Source of the DNA: JAEYXS01 sp943367715
GTDB taxonomy: Bacteria > Verrucomicrobiota > Verrucomicrobiia > Limisphaerales > JAEYXS01
Direction of reading: 5' to 3'
DNA: 64,000 nucleotides
Assembly (NCBI GenBank): GCA_943367715.1
Contig: CALRJY020000032.1
Span: forward strand, 1-64,000
Part shown: one piece after another, positions 24,831 to 34,368 of the stretch
How positions within the stretch are numbered: the stretch's first letter is position 1
Layout of the letters: each line of letters opens with the position of its first letter
Notes under the pieces: model-generated
Seen by the model: the letters and a program-made list of their open reading frames with translations, nothing else
What the model was told of the DNA's origin: nothing
Databases searched by the model: none
Translations under genes and position numbers: made by a program

Positions 24831-25391
24831 TCACACCGTCATGATCTCTTTTTCTTTATGCGCGAGATGCTTGTCGATCTTGGCGATGTAATCATCCGTC
24901 AGCTTTTGCACTTCCTTCTCCGCCGCCTTCACATCGTCTTCCGTCACGCCACCGGCCTTGCCCTCTTTCTTGAGGGATTCCATCGTGTCGCGGCGCACGT
25001 GGCGGACGGCCACACGGGCCTTCTCAGCCATGCTCTTCACGGCCTTCACAAATTCTTCACGGCGCTCCTGGCTCAGCTCCGGCAGCACGATGCGGAGGAT
25101 TTTCTTATCCGTCACCGGGTTGAGTCCGAGATTGGCCTTTTGGATCGCCTTCTCGATGGCGGTCACCGTGGTGGCGTCCCACGGCTGGATCATGATCACA
25201 CGCGCTTCGGGCGTGGTGATGCCAGCCAGTTCGCGGATGCGCATCTGGGAACCATAGACGTCCACCAGGATGTTCTCCACGAGCGAGCCCGAGGCTTTGC
25301 CCGTGCGCACGCCCGAGAATTCGTGCTGCACGACCTCCTCGGTCTTCTGCATCTTCTCTTCGCCTTCCAGCAAAATATCGTCGATTGACAT
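24831..25391 (-). CDS. frr: Ribosome recycling factor
   Basis: A 186-residue protein of the usual length that releases the ribosome from mRNA after termination, with EF-G. Landmarks: FSGVRTGKASGSLVENILVD, LAGITTPEARVIMIQPWD, GLNPVTDKKILRIVLPELSQERR, VRHVRRDTMESLKK. It follows pyrH by 29 bases on the minus strand. A bidirectional terminator lies at its 3' side. Confidence 0.97.
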   Translation of the reverse strand: MSIDDILLEGEEKMQKTEEVVQHEFSGVRTGKASGSLVENILVDVYGSQMRIRELAGITTPEARVIMIQPWDATTVTAIEKAIQKANLGLNPVTDKKILRIVLPELSQERREEFVKAVKSMAEKARVAVRHVRRDTMESLKKEGKAGGVTEDDVKAAEKEVQKLTDDYIAKIDKHLAHKEKEIMTV

Positions 25392-25420
25392 AATGTTCTC
25401 CTGTCGTAATCCGTAAATCT

Positions 25421-26155
25421 CTAGGTGCTCACCAGCGTTCCGACCTTTTCGCCCAAGACCACGTTCTTGATGTTGTGCGGTTTGAACAGGTCGAACACGA
25501 TGATGGGCATTTTATTGTCCATGCACAGCGAAAACGCCGTGGAATCCATCACTTTCAATTGCTTCTGCAGCGCATCGATGTAGCTGATGGTCTCAAACTT
25601 CTTCGCCTTGGGATTCTTCTTGGGATCGCTGTCGTAGATGCCATCCACCTTCGTCGCCTTGAGGATGACCTCGGCTCCGATCTCATTCGCGCGCAAGGCA
25701 GCCGCCGTATCCGTAGAGAAATAAGGATTGCCCGTGCCACCGCCGAAGATAACCACGCGGCCCTTCTCCAAATGACGCACCGCCCGACGCCGGATAAACG
25801 GCTCGGCGACTTGCGACATGGAGATGGCGCTCTGCACCCGGGTGGCCACGCCCTTCTTCTCCAAGGCGTCCTGAAGGGCCAAGGCATTGATCACCGTGGC
25901 CAACATGCCCATGTAATCCCCCGTGGCGCGCTCGATGCCCCGTTCGCTGCCCTGCAACCCGCGGAAAATGTTCCCCCCGCCCACCACGATCACGACTTCC
26001 ACGCCCAAGGCGCGGACTTCCTTGATCTGCTGGGCCATGTCATGCACCACCTCCGGGCAGATGCCCATGCCTTCGTCCCCGCCCAAGGCCTCACCGCTCA
26101 ATTTAAGCAGAACACGACGAAATTTGGGTTTGGGAGATTTAGGCGTTTTTTTCAT
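25421..26155 (-). CDS. pyrH: UMP kinase
   Basis: A 244-residue amino-acid-kinase-fold enzyme phosphorylating UMP to UDP. Start at ATG 26155 (MKKTPKSPKPKFRRVLLKLSG), where the N-terminus is a basic extension; motifs LKLSGEALGGDEGMGI, VVIVVGGGNIFRG, GRVVIFGGGTGNPYFSTDTAAALRANE, KVDGIYDSDP. It is followed by frr. A terminator upstream separates it from tsf, so pyrH-frr needs its own promoter in the 160-base gap to the tsf terminator. Confidence 0.96.
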   Translation of the reverse strand: MKKTPKSPKPKFRRVLLKLSGEALGGDEGMGICPEVVHDMAQQIKEVRALGVEVVIVVGGGNIFRGLQGSERGIERATGDYMGMLATVINALALQDALEKKGVATRVQSAISMSQVAEPFIRRRAVRHLEKGRVVIFGGGTGNPYFSTDTAAALRANEIGAEVILKATKVDGIYDSDPKKNPKAKKFETISYIDALQKQLKVMDSTAFSLCMDNKMPIIVFDLFKPHNIKNVVLGEKVGTLVST

Positions 26156-26313
26156 GCGGTGCTGGGTATCCGGGAAACTGTGCAGTTGTTGCGTATTGCA
26201 CAAACAGCATTCCCGAATCAGTTCGCGAGGTTTCTACCAACGACCCCGCAGTCCGTCAAATGAAGACCATACCCCACTTGACTGCAAAATGACCGAAAGC
26301 GTGTCCCGGAAAA

Positions 26314-26348
26314 CAAAAAGACCGGCTGCCCCAAAGGACAGCCGGTCT
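26314..26348 (-). terminator. Intrinsic terminator after tsf
   Basis: On the minus strand AGACCGGCTG, ten-base loop, CAGCCGGTCT, then TTTTTGTTTT. It lies 25 bases after the tsf stop and splits rpsB-tsf from pyrH-frr. Confidence 0.92.
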
Positions 26349-26372
26349 CTGAAAACCATTTCGCTCGTTCGC

Positions 26373-27203
26373 TTACGCGCCCACCTGGAAGCGGACGAAG
26401 CGGCGGATGACGATCTCGTCACCGAGCTGCTTGCTCACGGCGGCCACGTGTTCCTTGATCGTGATCTCGCTATTGCGCTTCACGAAGCCCTGGTCCACGA
26501 GGCACATCGTCTGGTAGAACTTCTCCAGCTTGCCTTCCACGATCTTGCCGATAGCGCCCGGGGGCTTGCCCTTGACTTGTTCGGCGGCGATTTCCTTTTC
26601 CTTCGCCACGACCGTCTGGTCGAGCTGGTCACGGCTCACAGCCGAAGGGCTCGCGGCAGCGATCTGCAACGTGATGTCGCGGACGAGCTGCTTGAACTCT
26701 TCCGTGGAGGACGTGCCATCTTTGCCTGCGCCCACTTCCACCAGCACGCCGACCTTGGCACCCGTGTGGATGTATGCGGCCACCAAGCCATTGCCTTGCA
26801 CTTCGATGCGGTGATGGCGGGAGATCTTGATGTTCTCGCCGACCTTGCCGACTTGGGCGGTGCGGAGCGGTTCCAAGTCCACGGAGGGGTTCTCCGCGAG
26901 CTGCTTGGCCACTTCATCGCAGAACGCGCGGAAGGCTTCGTTCTTGCCCACGAAATCCGTCTCGCAATTCACTTCCACGAGTACGCCCACCTTGGAGCCC
27001 GCCAGGATGTGCTGGGCGATGACGCCCTCGTTCGTGTCACGGGAAGCCTTCTTGCCCGCGATCGCTCCGCCCTTCTTGCGGATGATGTCCACCGCGAGGT
27101 CCAAGTCGCCTTGCGCTTCCGTCAAAGCCTTCTTGCAATCCATCAAGCCGGCACCCGTCATTTCACGCAGTTTGCCCACTGCAGCAGCAGTAATTTCAGC
27201 CAT
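26373..27203 (-). CDS. tsf: Elongation factor Ts
   Basis: A 276-residue nucleotide-exchange factor for EF-Tu, starting at ATG 27203 (MAEITAAAVGKLREMTGAGL). Landmarks: MDCKKALTEAQGDLDLAVDI, the TDFV motif in VNCETDFVGKNEAF, and GVLVEVGAGKDG in the second half of the core domain. Length is typical. It lies 90 bases after rpsB and is followed by a terminator. Confidence 0.97.
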   Translation of the reverse strand: MAEITAAAVGKLREMTGAGLMDCKKALTEAQGDLDLAVDIIRKKGGAIAGKKASRDTNEGVIAQHILAGSKVGVLVEVNCETDFVGKNEAFRAFCDEVAKQLAENPSVDLEPLRTAQVGKVGENIKISRHHRIEVQGNGLVAAYIHTGAKVGVLVEVGAGKDGTSSTEEFKQLVRDITLQIAAASPSAVSRDQLDQTVVAKEKEIAAEQVKGKPPGAIGKIVEGKLEKFYQTMCLVDQGFVKRNSEITIKEHVAAVSKQLGDEIVIRRFVRFQVGA

Positions 27204-27293
27204 ATTATTTTCTCTCGTTGTCGTTGAACAGTGAAGAGCCGGAACAGGGATTTTCCCCGCCGGCTCTTGCACAAGTAAAGTTGTCTGTCTTGC

Positions 27294-28103
27294 TTAAGCC
27301 GTCGCTGTGGCTTCCGCTGCCGGAGCAGCAGGAGCGGCCGCCGCTTCAGCCTTCGCGTCGGCTTGCGCCTGGCGCTTCTCTTCCTCGTCACGCTTGCGGC
27401 GGGCGTTCTTGGCTTCAAATTCAGCCTTCGCCGACTGCACGCTGTTCGTGACCGTATTCAGGATCAAACGCAGCGAACGGATCGCGTCGTCATTCGCGGC
27501 GATCGGGTAGTCCACCAGATCCGGATCCGCGTTTGTGTCCACGATGGCCACGATGGGGATACCGAGGCGACGGCCTTCAGCCACCGCGTTGTGCTCGCGC
27601 TTGATGTCGACGATGAACATCGCATCCGGCTGCTGTTCCATCGTGCGCACACCGTCCAGGTTCTTCACCAGGCGGGCGGCTTCACGGCGGATCATCGACT
27701 GCTCCTGCTTCACGTAATCGTTGATGGTCCCGTCGGTTTCCATCTTCTCGATCTGCTTCAGACGGGCGAGCGAGCGCTTGATCGTCTTCAAATTCGTCAG
27801 CGTACCACCGAGCCAGCGCTCCGTGATGAACATCTGTCCGCAGGCCTTGGCGGATTCTTTAACGGCTTCCTGGGCTTGCTTCTTGGTGCCCACGAAGAGC
27901 ACCTTGCCGCCGCCGAGCACCGTCTTGGCGAGGAAATTGCAGGCCGTCTCGAGCTGCGTGACCGTCTGGCTCAGGTCGATGATGTGGATGCCGTTACGCG
28001 CGTCGAAGATGAAACGCTTCATCTTGGGGTTCCAGCGGCGCGTCTGATGACCGAAATGAACGCCTGATTCCAGGAGCTCTTTGATACCTACGTTCGTTGA
28101 CAT
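27294..28103 (-). CDS. rpsB: 30S ribosomal protein S2
   Basis: A 269-residue S2. Landmarks: LLESGVHFGHQTRRWNPKMK, FIFDARNGIHIIDLSQTV, RWLGGTLTNLKTIKRSL, PDAMFIVDIKREHNAVAE and IPIVAIVDTNADPDLVDYPI. The last 35 residues are an Ala/Glu/Lys-rich extension (KAEAAAAPAAPAAEATATA) longer than in Escherichia coli but common outside it. The SD AAAGGAAAC lies just before the ATG at 28103. Confidence 0.97.
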   Translation of the reverse strand: MSTNVGIKELLESGVHFGHQTRRWNPKMKRFIFDARNGIHIIDLSQTVTQLETACNFLAKTVLGGGKVLFVGTKKQAQEAVKESAKACGQMFITERWLGGTLTNLKTIKRSLARLKQIEKMETDGTINDYVKQEQSMIRREAARLVKNLDGVRTMEQQPDAMFIVDIKREHNAVAEGRRLGIPIVAIVDTNADPDLVDYPIAANDDAIRSLRLILNTVTNSVQSAKAEFEAKNARRKRDEEEKRQAQADAKAEAAAAPAAPAAEATATA

Positions 28104-28200
28104 GTACTAAGTTTCCTTTGTTATGAACCGGATTAATCCCGGCCATCCTGCGGAAAACAGGATTCGTATTTAGTGTTATTATGACCACCTTTACCAACAC
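28104..28200 (-). promoter_or_regulatory. rpsB leader with two hairpins
   Basis: On the minus strand the leader contains ATCCTG/CAGGAT around TTTTCCG and a CCGG-centred imperfect palindrome (CCGGGATTAATCCGG) before the SD. These could be part of an S2-binding autoregulatory leader. A TAATAA/CATAAT-like -10 element lies near 28185. Assignment is tentative. Confidence 0.3.
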
Positions 28201-28340
28201 GGTAACGGCATGATATTAAGGTCGTTGCAACTCTTCCCAATTTGACCACCTGACGGCAGTCATACCGAAAAGAGGCGAAAAGATACCAAAGGCAGGCGGC
28301 GGTGCAATCCTTTATTTCAGCCTAAATCACCCTTTTTAAG

Positions 28341-31300
28341 CTAAAGCTTCGGCACCAGCCGGTAAAAGCGACGGTTCACCCCCAGTGTTCCCGCATCAAC
28401 CACCGGCACGCTGTTATTCTGCGCCGTGATGGTCGTCAGTTTGATCCACGTGATGAAGTCGGACGATACCTCCACATCATACTCCACGCCATCGGCCCCG
28501 ATAAAGTCCAAACGGAACTCGCCCAGGCCGCCCGCCGTAAAGCGCGGCGTGACGATCGCTGGCGCGACAAAGTAGGGCAATCCCGGCGGGAACGATTCCG
28601 TGGAATCACCCGCCACATCGGTCGCCACCACTTTGAACGCCGGGATGATGGCCGCCGTCGGCGTCCACGTGTGACGGTAAGGCGGTGCGGTGCGTTCCCC
28701 CACCTTCTCGCCGTTGATCCAGAACTCCACCTTGCTCACGGTGTCGTCCACATCCGTCGCGTTCACTTCCAAGATGACGGGATGACCCGCTTTCAACGCC
28801 CGATCCGCTCCGGGTAGCACCCACGTGACCACCGGTGTATCATTGCGAAGCGAGATCGTCACACTACGATTGGCCGGGTCGCTGATCCCGCCATTGATGT
28901 CCGCCAGCCGTGCTTCAATCGAACGGCTCGTCGGATTCGGATTCCCCGAGGTGTTGCTGTAAGCCATCCGGCGCAACACTCTGGTGGCCTGTTCCATGGT
29001 GGCTAAAGCGCTGAATTCGATCTCCAAGGTTCCCGCGCCAACCCCCGAACCGTTGAGGGTCGCGATCGGCACTCCCGCCAGACGCACGTTCGTTCCATCC
29101 AGATCGATCTGTCCCGCTCCGCTGCCTTCCGGCAAGAGGGACACCTGCTCGGTCGCCTGTCCATTCACCGTGCGAACCTGAAGTTTAGCTCCCGACATCT
29201 CGAAAACATTCGTGACGATGGCATTCACATCCACAAGCTGCGCCCCGCTGCGTTCCACATACGTGGCAGTTCCCCCGGAGAAAACGATGATGGTACTCGG
29301 GTCCAGCGTGACCGTCAGCGTTCCTTCCTGCAAAGTCACCGTGTAGTTCGCCGTCGGCAAACCCGCTTCGTCATTGAGGGCAACCGTGATCGGATAAGTC
29401 CCCGGCGCACTGGCGACGGTTGCCGTCGAGCTCAGCGTGATCGGGATGACATCGCTGTTCTTCAAGCCTGTGAACGTCGCCGTATATGTGGCGCTCGCCC
29501 CATACGCCCGCGAGAGATTGTTCGCTTTGATCGTCAGCGGCACCTTCGTCACCGTCAATGATCCACCCGTCACCGCTACTGAGTAATTACCCAGTTTGTT
29601 GTTGGGATCACTGAACACCGGCGTGATCGCATGAGTGCCCACCGGGCTCGTCAGATTTGCTGCGCTGGTATAGGTCGCCGTGATGTTGTCACCGGCCCGC
29701 ACTCCGCTCAAAGATCCGCTCAAAGCAGGGTTGGCGGAACCATACCCGCGTGAAGCCGCATTCACCGTCGCAGTCAGCGTCTTGGTGGCCACCTGCAGGG
29801 TCACTGTGTTGGTGGTGCGCAGGTAGTTGACGCTGTCCGTAGGCGTCATGACCACCGTCAAGGTCTGCTGCCCCGCATCCAGTATCGCACCGGTGGTAGG
29901 CGTATAACTGAAGATGCCAGCAACGGGCGCGGAGGCATTGAGCTGCGCCGCTCCCAGCGCCGTGCCATACGTGAGGGCCGCCGGTGTCCAAGTGATTTCC
30001 ACTGCCCCCTTGAAGATCACCAGCGTCATGCCGCTGGCGGTGCCCTGATAGTTCACCGTATCCACCGGCGTCGCGACGATCGGGTAGGAACCGATCGCCG
30101 TGGGCACCGTGGTCTGGTTGTTATATTTTATCGATAAGGCGACCCCTTCCGGACTGGTGGTAGCCGTGACCGGCCGGGGCGTTCCGTTATACGCCTGGCT
30201 GAGATTGCTGATCGTGATCCCCAATGTCCGTTTCGTGACCGTCAACGTTCCGGAGCCATTGCTGAAGCTGTAGTTGTTATCAGTCCCGCCTGTGATTGTG
30301 ATGGGATAAGTCCCCACCACGCTCGTCTCAGTTGCCGCCGAGGCGACGACCGGCAGCACATCCACATCACCCAGCACGTCGCCGGTGACCAATCCGGATA
30401 CGTTCAGCGCAAAATTCGGATTAGGCAGTCCATACTGGCGGCTCGCATTGCTGGTGGTGATGACCAGCGGTTTCTTCGTCACATTGATGACCACCGTGTT
30501 AGTCACCTGCTCAAATGCATTTGAGTCCGTCGGCACGAAAACCACCCGGAGGACTTGCCCGTTGCCGGCGCCTAATTTCGTGCCGCTGGGTGGATCATAG
30601 GTGAAGGTGCCCCCGGCAATCGAACTCGCATTCAGTTGCGCCGCTCCCAGCAACGTGCCGTAAACGATGGCCGTCGGGTCGCTCCACTCCACTTGGGGAT
30701 CGCCTTTCAACACGTCCAAATGGGCCTCCACACTGTAAACAAATCCCGCGGCATTACTGGCCCGCACGCGGTAGTTGGTCTCATCGCTCCCTTGGATGAA
30801 CGAGATGGTATAAGTGCTGTTGGTGGCGTTCAGGATGTCCTGGCCATCCTTTTGCCATTGATATCTCAAGCCCGGGGTTTGCGCCGCCTGGGCACGAAAC
30901 GTCACCGATGAACCCGCGGACTTCGCCTCGTTGACGGGAGATTTCACGATCACCGGCGGGCTCAAAGGCAGGTTGACGATGCGGATGCCATCCGGCAAAG
31001 AACAGAAGATCTGATTGCCATCCACCGAGATCCGCAGATGCCCAGGGGCATAGGGATGGGCCGTCCCCGAATAGTTCAGAACCGTCCCGATGGGGATCGT
31101 TCCCACTTGGTTATAGTTTGCCGTTTCAAACACTCGTATTTCAGCGAAACCCGACCACGTGCAATAGACATAATTGCTCTGCGGATGATACACCGCGCCC
31201 AAGGGAAATCCCGGACCGGAAAGCAAGGAGGCGACCAATCCGCCGGAAGCATCAAAAACATTGGCGCTGCGGCAGAGCAGCGTATGAGCCCCGTCACGGC

Positions 31301-33788
31301 TGACGGCGAGATCCGTTCCCACCGCCCCCACATTATCTATCTTCAGAGTTTGCGTCTGGTTGTCGGCATCCAGCCGGTAGTATTGCCCGGGACTTGTTTT
31401 CGTGGACACCATCCCATGGATACTACGGCCCGCACCACTCACGACATGCGCATTGTTATAGTTGCTTCCATAGACGGTGCTTTGCCGGCTTGCCGCATCC
31501 ACCCAAAACGCCGGCATGGCATCAGCGTCCAAAGTGGCCAGCAGGTTGTATCCATGACCGAACGCCACGCTTCGCGTGGCTATGCCCGTGGCTCCATTGG
31601 TTCGCACCAGTTGGACCACATTTGTCGTGGGGGAAAGGTCGGTAGTGATGGTGAAGACGTGGGAGGTCAGCCCCGCCGTGCGGGTCGTAGCCAGAGCCAT
31701 CAGCTCATAATCCTCCGCAATATCAATGCCATAAACCTGACCCAGCATTCCGACGGAACTGATGAATGTTTTGTTCGTGACATTGAACCGGTTCAACAGA
31801 CTGCCGCTCGTGATATGGAGCATGTTGTGCACCGGGTCATGCACCATGTCCCGATGGGAAGCGATCGGGATAAAATTCATCCTCACCTCCGCACTCGCAG
31901 AATTCATTCCGAAGGCATTCGATATCGTCACCGAATAGGTGGCTTCGTGGGAAATATTGAGGTCATTCACCACCAGTTCCGCGGTGGTGGCTCCATCGAT
32001 GACGATCGAATTCCGGTACCACTGGATCCCATAGGGGAACGTGCTGTTCGCCGTGAAACCCAGCCGCAACACATCGCCGCTCCACACATTCGTCGCCGCC
32101 GGCGGTTGCACGAACACAGGCGGATCGATCACCGCCAAAGTGGCCCCCAGGCTTTCATCCTCTCCCAAATCGTTCACCACCGAAATCTTGTACGATCCCT
32201 GATGAGAGCTGTTTACTCCAGAAATCGTCAGCGACGGGTCCGAAGTCTGCTGGAAATTACTATTATTCTTCTTCCATTGCAGCGTGAACGGCGGTGATGC
32301 ATCCACGATGGCAACGAATCTCGCTGTTCCACCGATGGGCAAGTTTACCGAAACCGGATCTAGATGGACAGTGGGCGCCCGGCGGGGGCCGACTTTTCCG
32401 ACAAAGGTCGCCTCTTGCCCGTAATTCGTCCCAAAAAAACCATCCACATAGGTCGTGCCAAAATGCACGCCACCGACCACCGGCTGATTATCAGGGCCCA
32501 CCCCCATGGCCACTCCTGCCTCATACGACGGACCGCGCGACCGGGATATCTTGAGCAACTGGCCGGACTGGTTGAGCGTCAATACGGCGATGTCGCTGCT
32601 GCCGGTGGGCACGATCACTTCGCCATCCACCGTGGCAGTGCCGCTGACGATGTTAAAAAGACCGTGTATGTTCCCCGCCGAATCGGCTCTGACGGACACT
32701 ACCGTCTCATCTCCAGTTCCTTGCGCGGGTCTCAACCAGCGAAATGTCCCATTGTCCGAATAAGAGACGATAAATCCATCCTGACTGGACGAACCCGCAT
32801 TGGGAAACGTGTTACCGCCAAATTGGACCGACCCAAATGAATCACCCGCCACGTAGAGATTCCCGAACTTGTCCGTGCACAGGGACCGCACCGTATCCGA
32901 TCCCGATCCGCCACCCTGCTTGGCCCACGCCACACTTCCATCCCCGTTCAGCCGCGAAATGATCAAATCCAAGCTGCCGGCCGTGGTGAACGTCTCCGTG
33001 CCCCATTGATGAGTCTGTGAGAAGCGGTAGACATAATACAGCTCGCCATTGGGTCCGCAGGTGAAATTCCCCCGAAAAGCCAACGGTCGTGTCCAATCCC
33101 GCTGACCCGCAGAATTGTAACGGCTGATCAAGTAGCCGGAAGTGAACTCAGGGCGGACGAACGTCTGGCCCCCGATCGTCACATCCAGATCGTGGTACGT
33201 GTGCGCGTAGATATTGCCGGACGGATCGGTCGCGAGATAACGGTGTACCACCCCACCGTTAATGTTCATATCCTCGTTGACCAGCCACGCTGTCGTTGCA
33301 TCCGGCCGGACCTTCAGCAGGAAAAAATCATAAAGAGAATTTTCCGTGCCCACCGGTGCCGCCGGTTGGCCAGCGATGGTGCCTGTCCCCTGATAAATCC
33401 CCGCCACCACAATATTTCCATCGCTGGTGACCGCCACCTCCCGCCCCCACACTTGGGTCAAACCGCCACCGGCAAGTTTCAATTTCCAGACCAACTGGCC
33501 CGACTGGTTGATTTTGACCAGGTGGGAGCCGCCACTGGTGACGGCCGTTTGATTAAACTCAGAGTTATCCGGAAACTCGATTATCACGTAACTGTTGCCC
33601 GAGCTATCCACTGAGATGTCGCGCGGGTAAGTTCCCCCTGCCGTGCCCCCCCCGAACTTAGCCCACTGAAAGCCCAACTGCTCCACACTGGCTCCTCGCA
33701 CTCCGGCGGCCTGAAAAAAGAAAATCGCCAGGAGGAGTGTTAAGACACTCTTTATCCTCGCCCCGCTGAGATGGGATGGTACTTCCAT
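28341..33788 (-). CDS. Giant secreted multi-domain protein (beta-propellers, Ig-like and MBG repeats)
   Basis: From ATG 33788 (SD ACAAGGAT just upstream) the protein has 1,815 residues; the frame is open further but that part is not credible. Signal peptide: about residues 1-33 (KSVLTLLLAIFFFQAAGVRG). Approximate layout: SBBP-like propeller 35-465 (GNSYVIIEFPDNSEFN, DPSGNIYAHTYHD), two Ig-like domains 465-635, a second propeller-like region 640-940, an Ig-like domain 945-1030, MBG-type repeats 1030-1490 (words VYGTLLGAAQLNAS, TYGTALGAAQLNAS, SRQYGLPNPNF, SRGYGSANPALSG), a cadherin-like part 1490-1640, an Ig-like domain 1650-1720 and a C-terminal region ending RFYRLVPKL, a Verrucomicrobiota-type tail. 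It is probably a surface or secreted adhesion/binding protein; no enzyme domain is seen. No PEP-CTERM or LPXTG sorting signal is present. Confidence 0.85.
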   Translation of the reverse strand: MEVPSHLSGARIKSVLTLLLAIFFFQAAGVRGASVEQLGFQWAKFGGGTAGGTYPRDISVDSSGNSYVIIEFPDNSEFNQTAVTSGGSHLVKINQSGQLVWKLKLAGGGLTQVWGREVAVTSDGNIVVAGIYQGTGTIAGQPAAPVGTENSLYDFFLLKVRPDATTAWLVNEDMNINGGVVHRYLATDPSGNIYAHTYHDLDVTIGGQTFVRPEFTSGYLISRYNSAGQRDWTRPLAFRGNFTCGPNGELYYVYRFSQTHQWGTETFTTAGSLDLIISRLNGDGSVAWAKQGGGSGSDTVRSLCTDKFGNLYVAGDSFGSVQFGGNTFPNAGSSSQDGFIVSYSDNGTFRWLRPAQGTGDETVVSVRADSAGNIHGLFNIVSGTATVDGEVIVPTGSSDIAVLTLNQSGQLLKISRSRGPSYEAGVAMGVGPDNQPVVGGVHFGTTYVDGFFGTNYGQEATFVGKVGPRRAPTVHLDPVSVNLPIGGTARFVAIVDASPPFTLQWKKNNSNFQQTSDPSLTISGVNSSHQGSYKISVVNDLGEDESLGATLAVIDPPVFVQPPAATNVWSGDVLRLGFTANSTFPYGIQWYRNSIVIDGATTAELVVNDLNISHEATYSVTISNAFGMNSASAEVRMNFIPIASHRDMVHDPVHNMLHITSGSLLNRFNVTNKTFISSVGMLGQVYGIDIAEDYELMALATTRTAGLTSHVFTITTDLSPTTNVVQLVRTNGATGIATRSVAFGHGYNLLATLDADAMPAFWVDAASRQSTVYGSNYNNAHVVSGAGRSIHGMVSTKTSPGQYYRLDADNQTQTLKIDNVGAVGTDLAVSRDGAHTLLCRSANVFDASGGLVASLLSGPGFPLGAVYHPQSNYVYCTWSGFAEIRVFETANYNQVGTIPIGTVLNYSGTAHPYAPGHLRISVDGNQIFCSLPDGIRIVNLPLSPPVIVKSPVNEAKSAGSSVTFRAQAAQTPGLRYQWQKDGQDILNATNSTYTISFIQGSDETNYRVRASNAAGFVYSVEAHLDVLKGDPQVEWSDPTAIVYGTLLGAAQLNASSIAGGTFTYDPPSGTKLGAGNGQVLRVVFVPTDSNAFEQVTNTVVINVTKKPLVITTSNASRQYGLPNPNFALNVSGLVTGDVLGDVDVLPVVASAATETSVVGTYPITITGGTDNNYSFSNGSGTLTVTKRTLGITISNLSQAYNGTPRPVTATTSPEGVALSIKYNNQTTVPTAIGSYPIVATPVDTVNYQGTASGMTLVIFKGAVEITWTPAALTYGTALGAAQLNASAPVAGIFSYTPTTGAILDAGQQTLTVVMTPTDSVNYLRTTNTVTLQVATKTLTATVNAASRGYGSANPALSGSLSGVRAGDNITATYTSAANLTSPVGTHAITPVFSDPNNKLGNYSVAVTGGSLTVTKVPLTIKANNLSRAYGASATYTATFTGLKNSDVIPITLSSTATVASAPGTYPITVALNDEAGLPTANYTVTLQEGTLTVTLDPSTIIVFSGGTATYVERSGAQLVDVNAIVTNVFEMSGAKLQVRTVNGQATEQVSLLPEGSGAGQIDLDGTNVRLAGVPIATLNGSGVGAGTLEIEFSALATMEQATRVLRRMAYSNTSGNPNPTSRSIEARLADINGGISDPANRSVTISLRNDTPVVTWVLPGADRALKAGHPVILEVNATDVDDTVSKVEFWINGEKVGERTAPPYRHTWTPTAAIIPAFKVVATDVAGDSTESFPPGLPYFVAPAIVTPRFTAGGLGEFRLDFIGADGVEYDVEVSSDFITWIKLTTITAQNNSVPVVDAGTLGVNRRFYRLVPKL

Positions 33789-34368
33789 ATCCTTGTAAAA
33801 ACTTAGGGATTGGTCGTACCTAGCATTCTGCCTTCCAGCCTTACAAGGCGTTTCCCCCCAATAGGCCGAAAAGGCCATTCTATGACCAACCGACCACCAT
33901 CCGCCCGCCAAGGTCCCCTTTAACCCCCGCTTTACGGATTCCTCCGGGCCCCGCGCCCCCACCAAATATGCAAAATACTTCATACGTTTTCGTTGAGGAG
34001 TTCCGGGGGAAGCCATCTTGCCACCGCTAAACCGCTCCTTTGCCGACAACCAGTTGCCAGCACTCAAATTAATGCCAGATTTAATGCAATCCTGCCAGCA
34101 TTTTTTCGCTAAAATTTTTACCCAAACCCGAACTATTTCACCTTCAAGAACTTCCAAAAAAAACACAGCTCTCGTAACTCGCATTTCACCATCCCCTTGA
34201 TGCCTTTCTCATTATTCCCGTCCTTCCTTTTTTCATCTCGTAATTCGTAATTCCAAAAATCGTAAATTTTCTCTCTTCCCTTTCACCAGTTTCGCGTTTT
34301 TGGCGGGCTATCTCCCCTCTGAAAGTTGGACGTTGAACGTTTCCCAAAAAATCGTCACCATCCCCGCC
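33789..34368. other. Non-coding region between two divergent secreted-protein genes
   Basis: 580 bases. The giant-gene side holds a leader with GCCTTGTAAGGC and GGCCTTTTCGGCC hairpins before its SD. The middle is C-rich, then AT-rich around 34070-34180. The far end has CTCGTAATTCGTAATTCCAA and TTTCGCGTTTTTGGCGG words that recur in other intergenic regions of this window (compare 42670-42690). No gene is supported. Confidence 0.5.
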
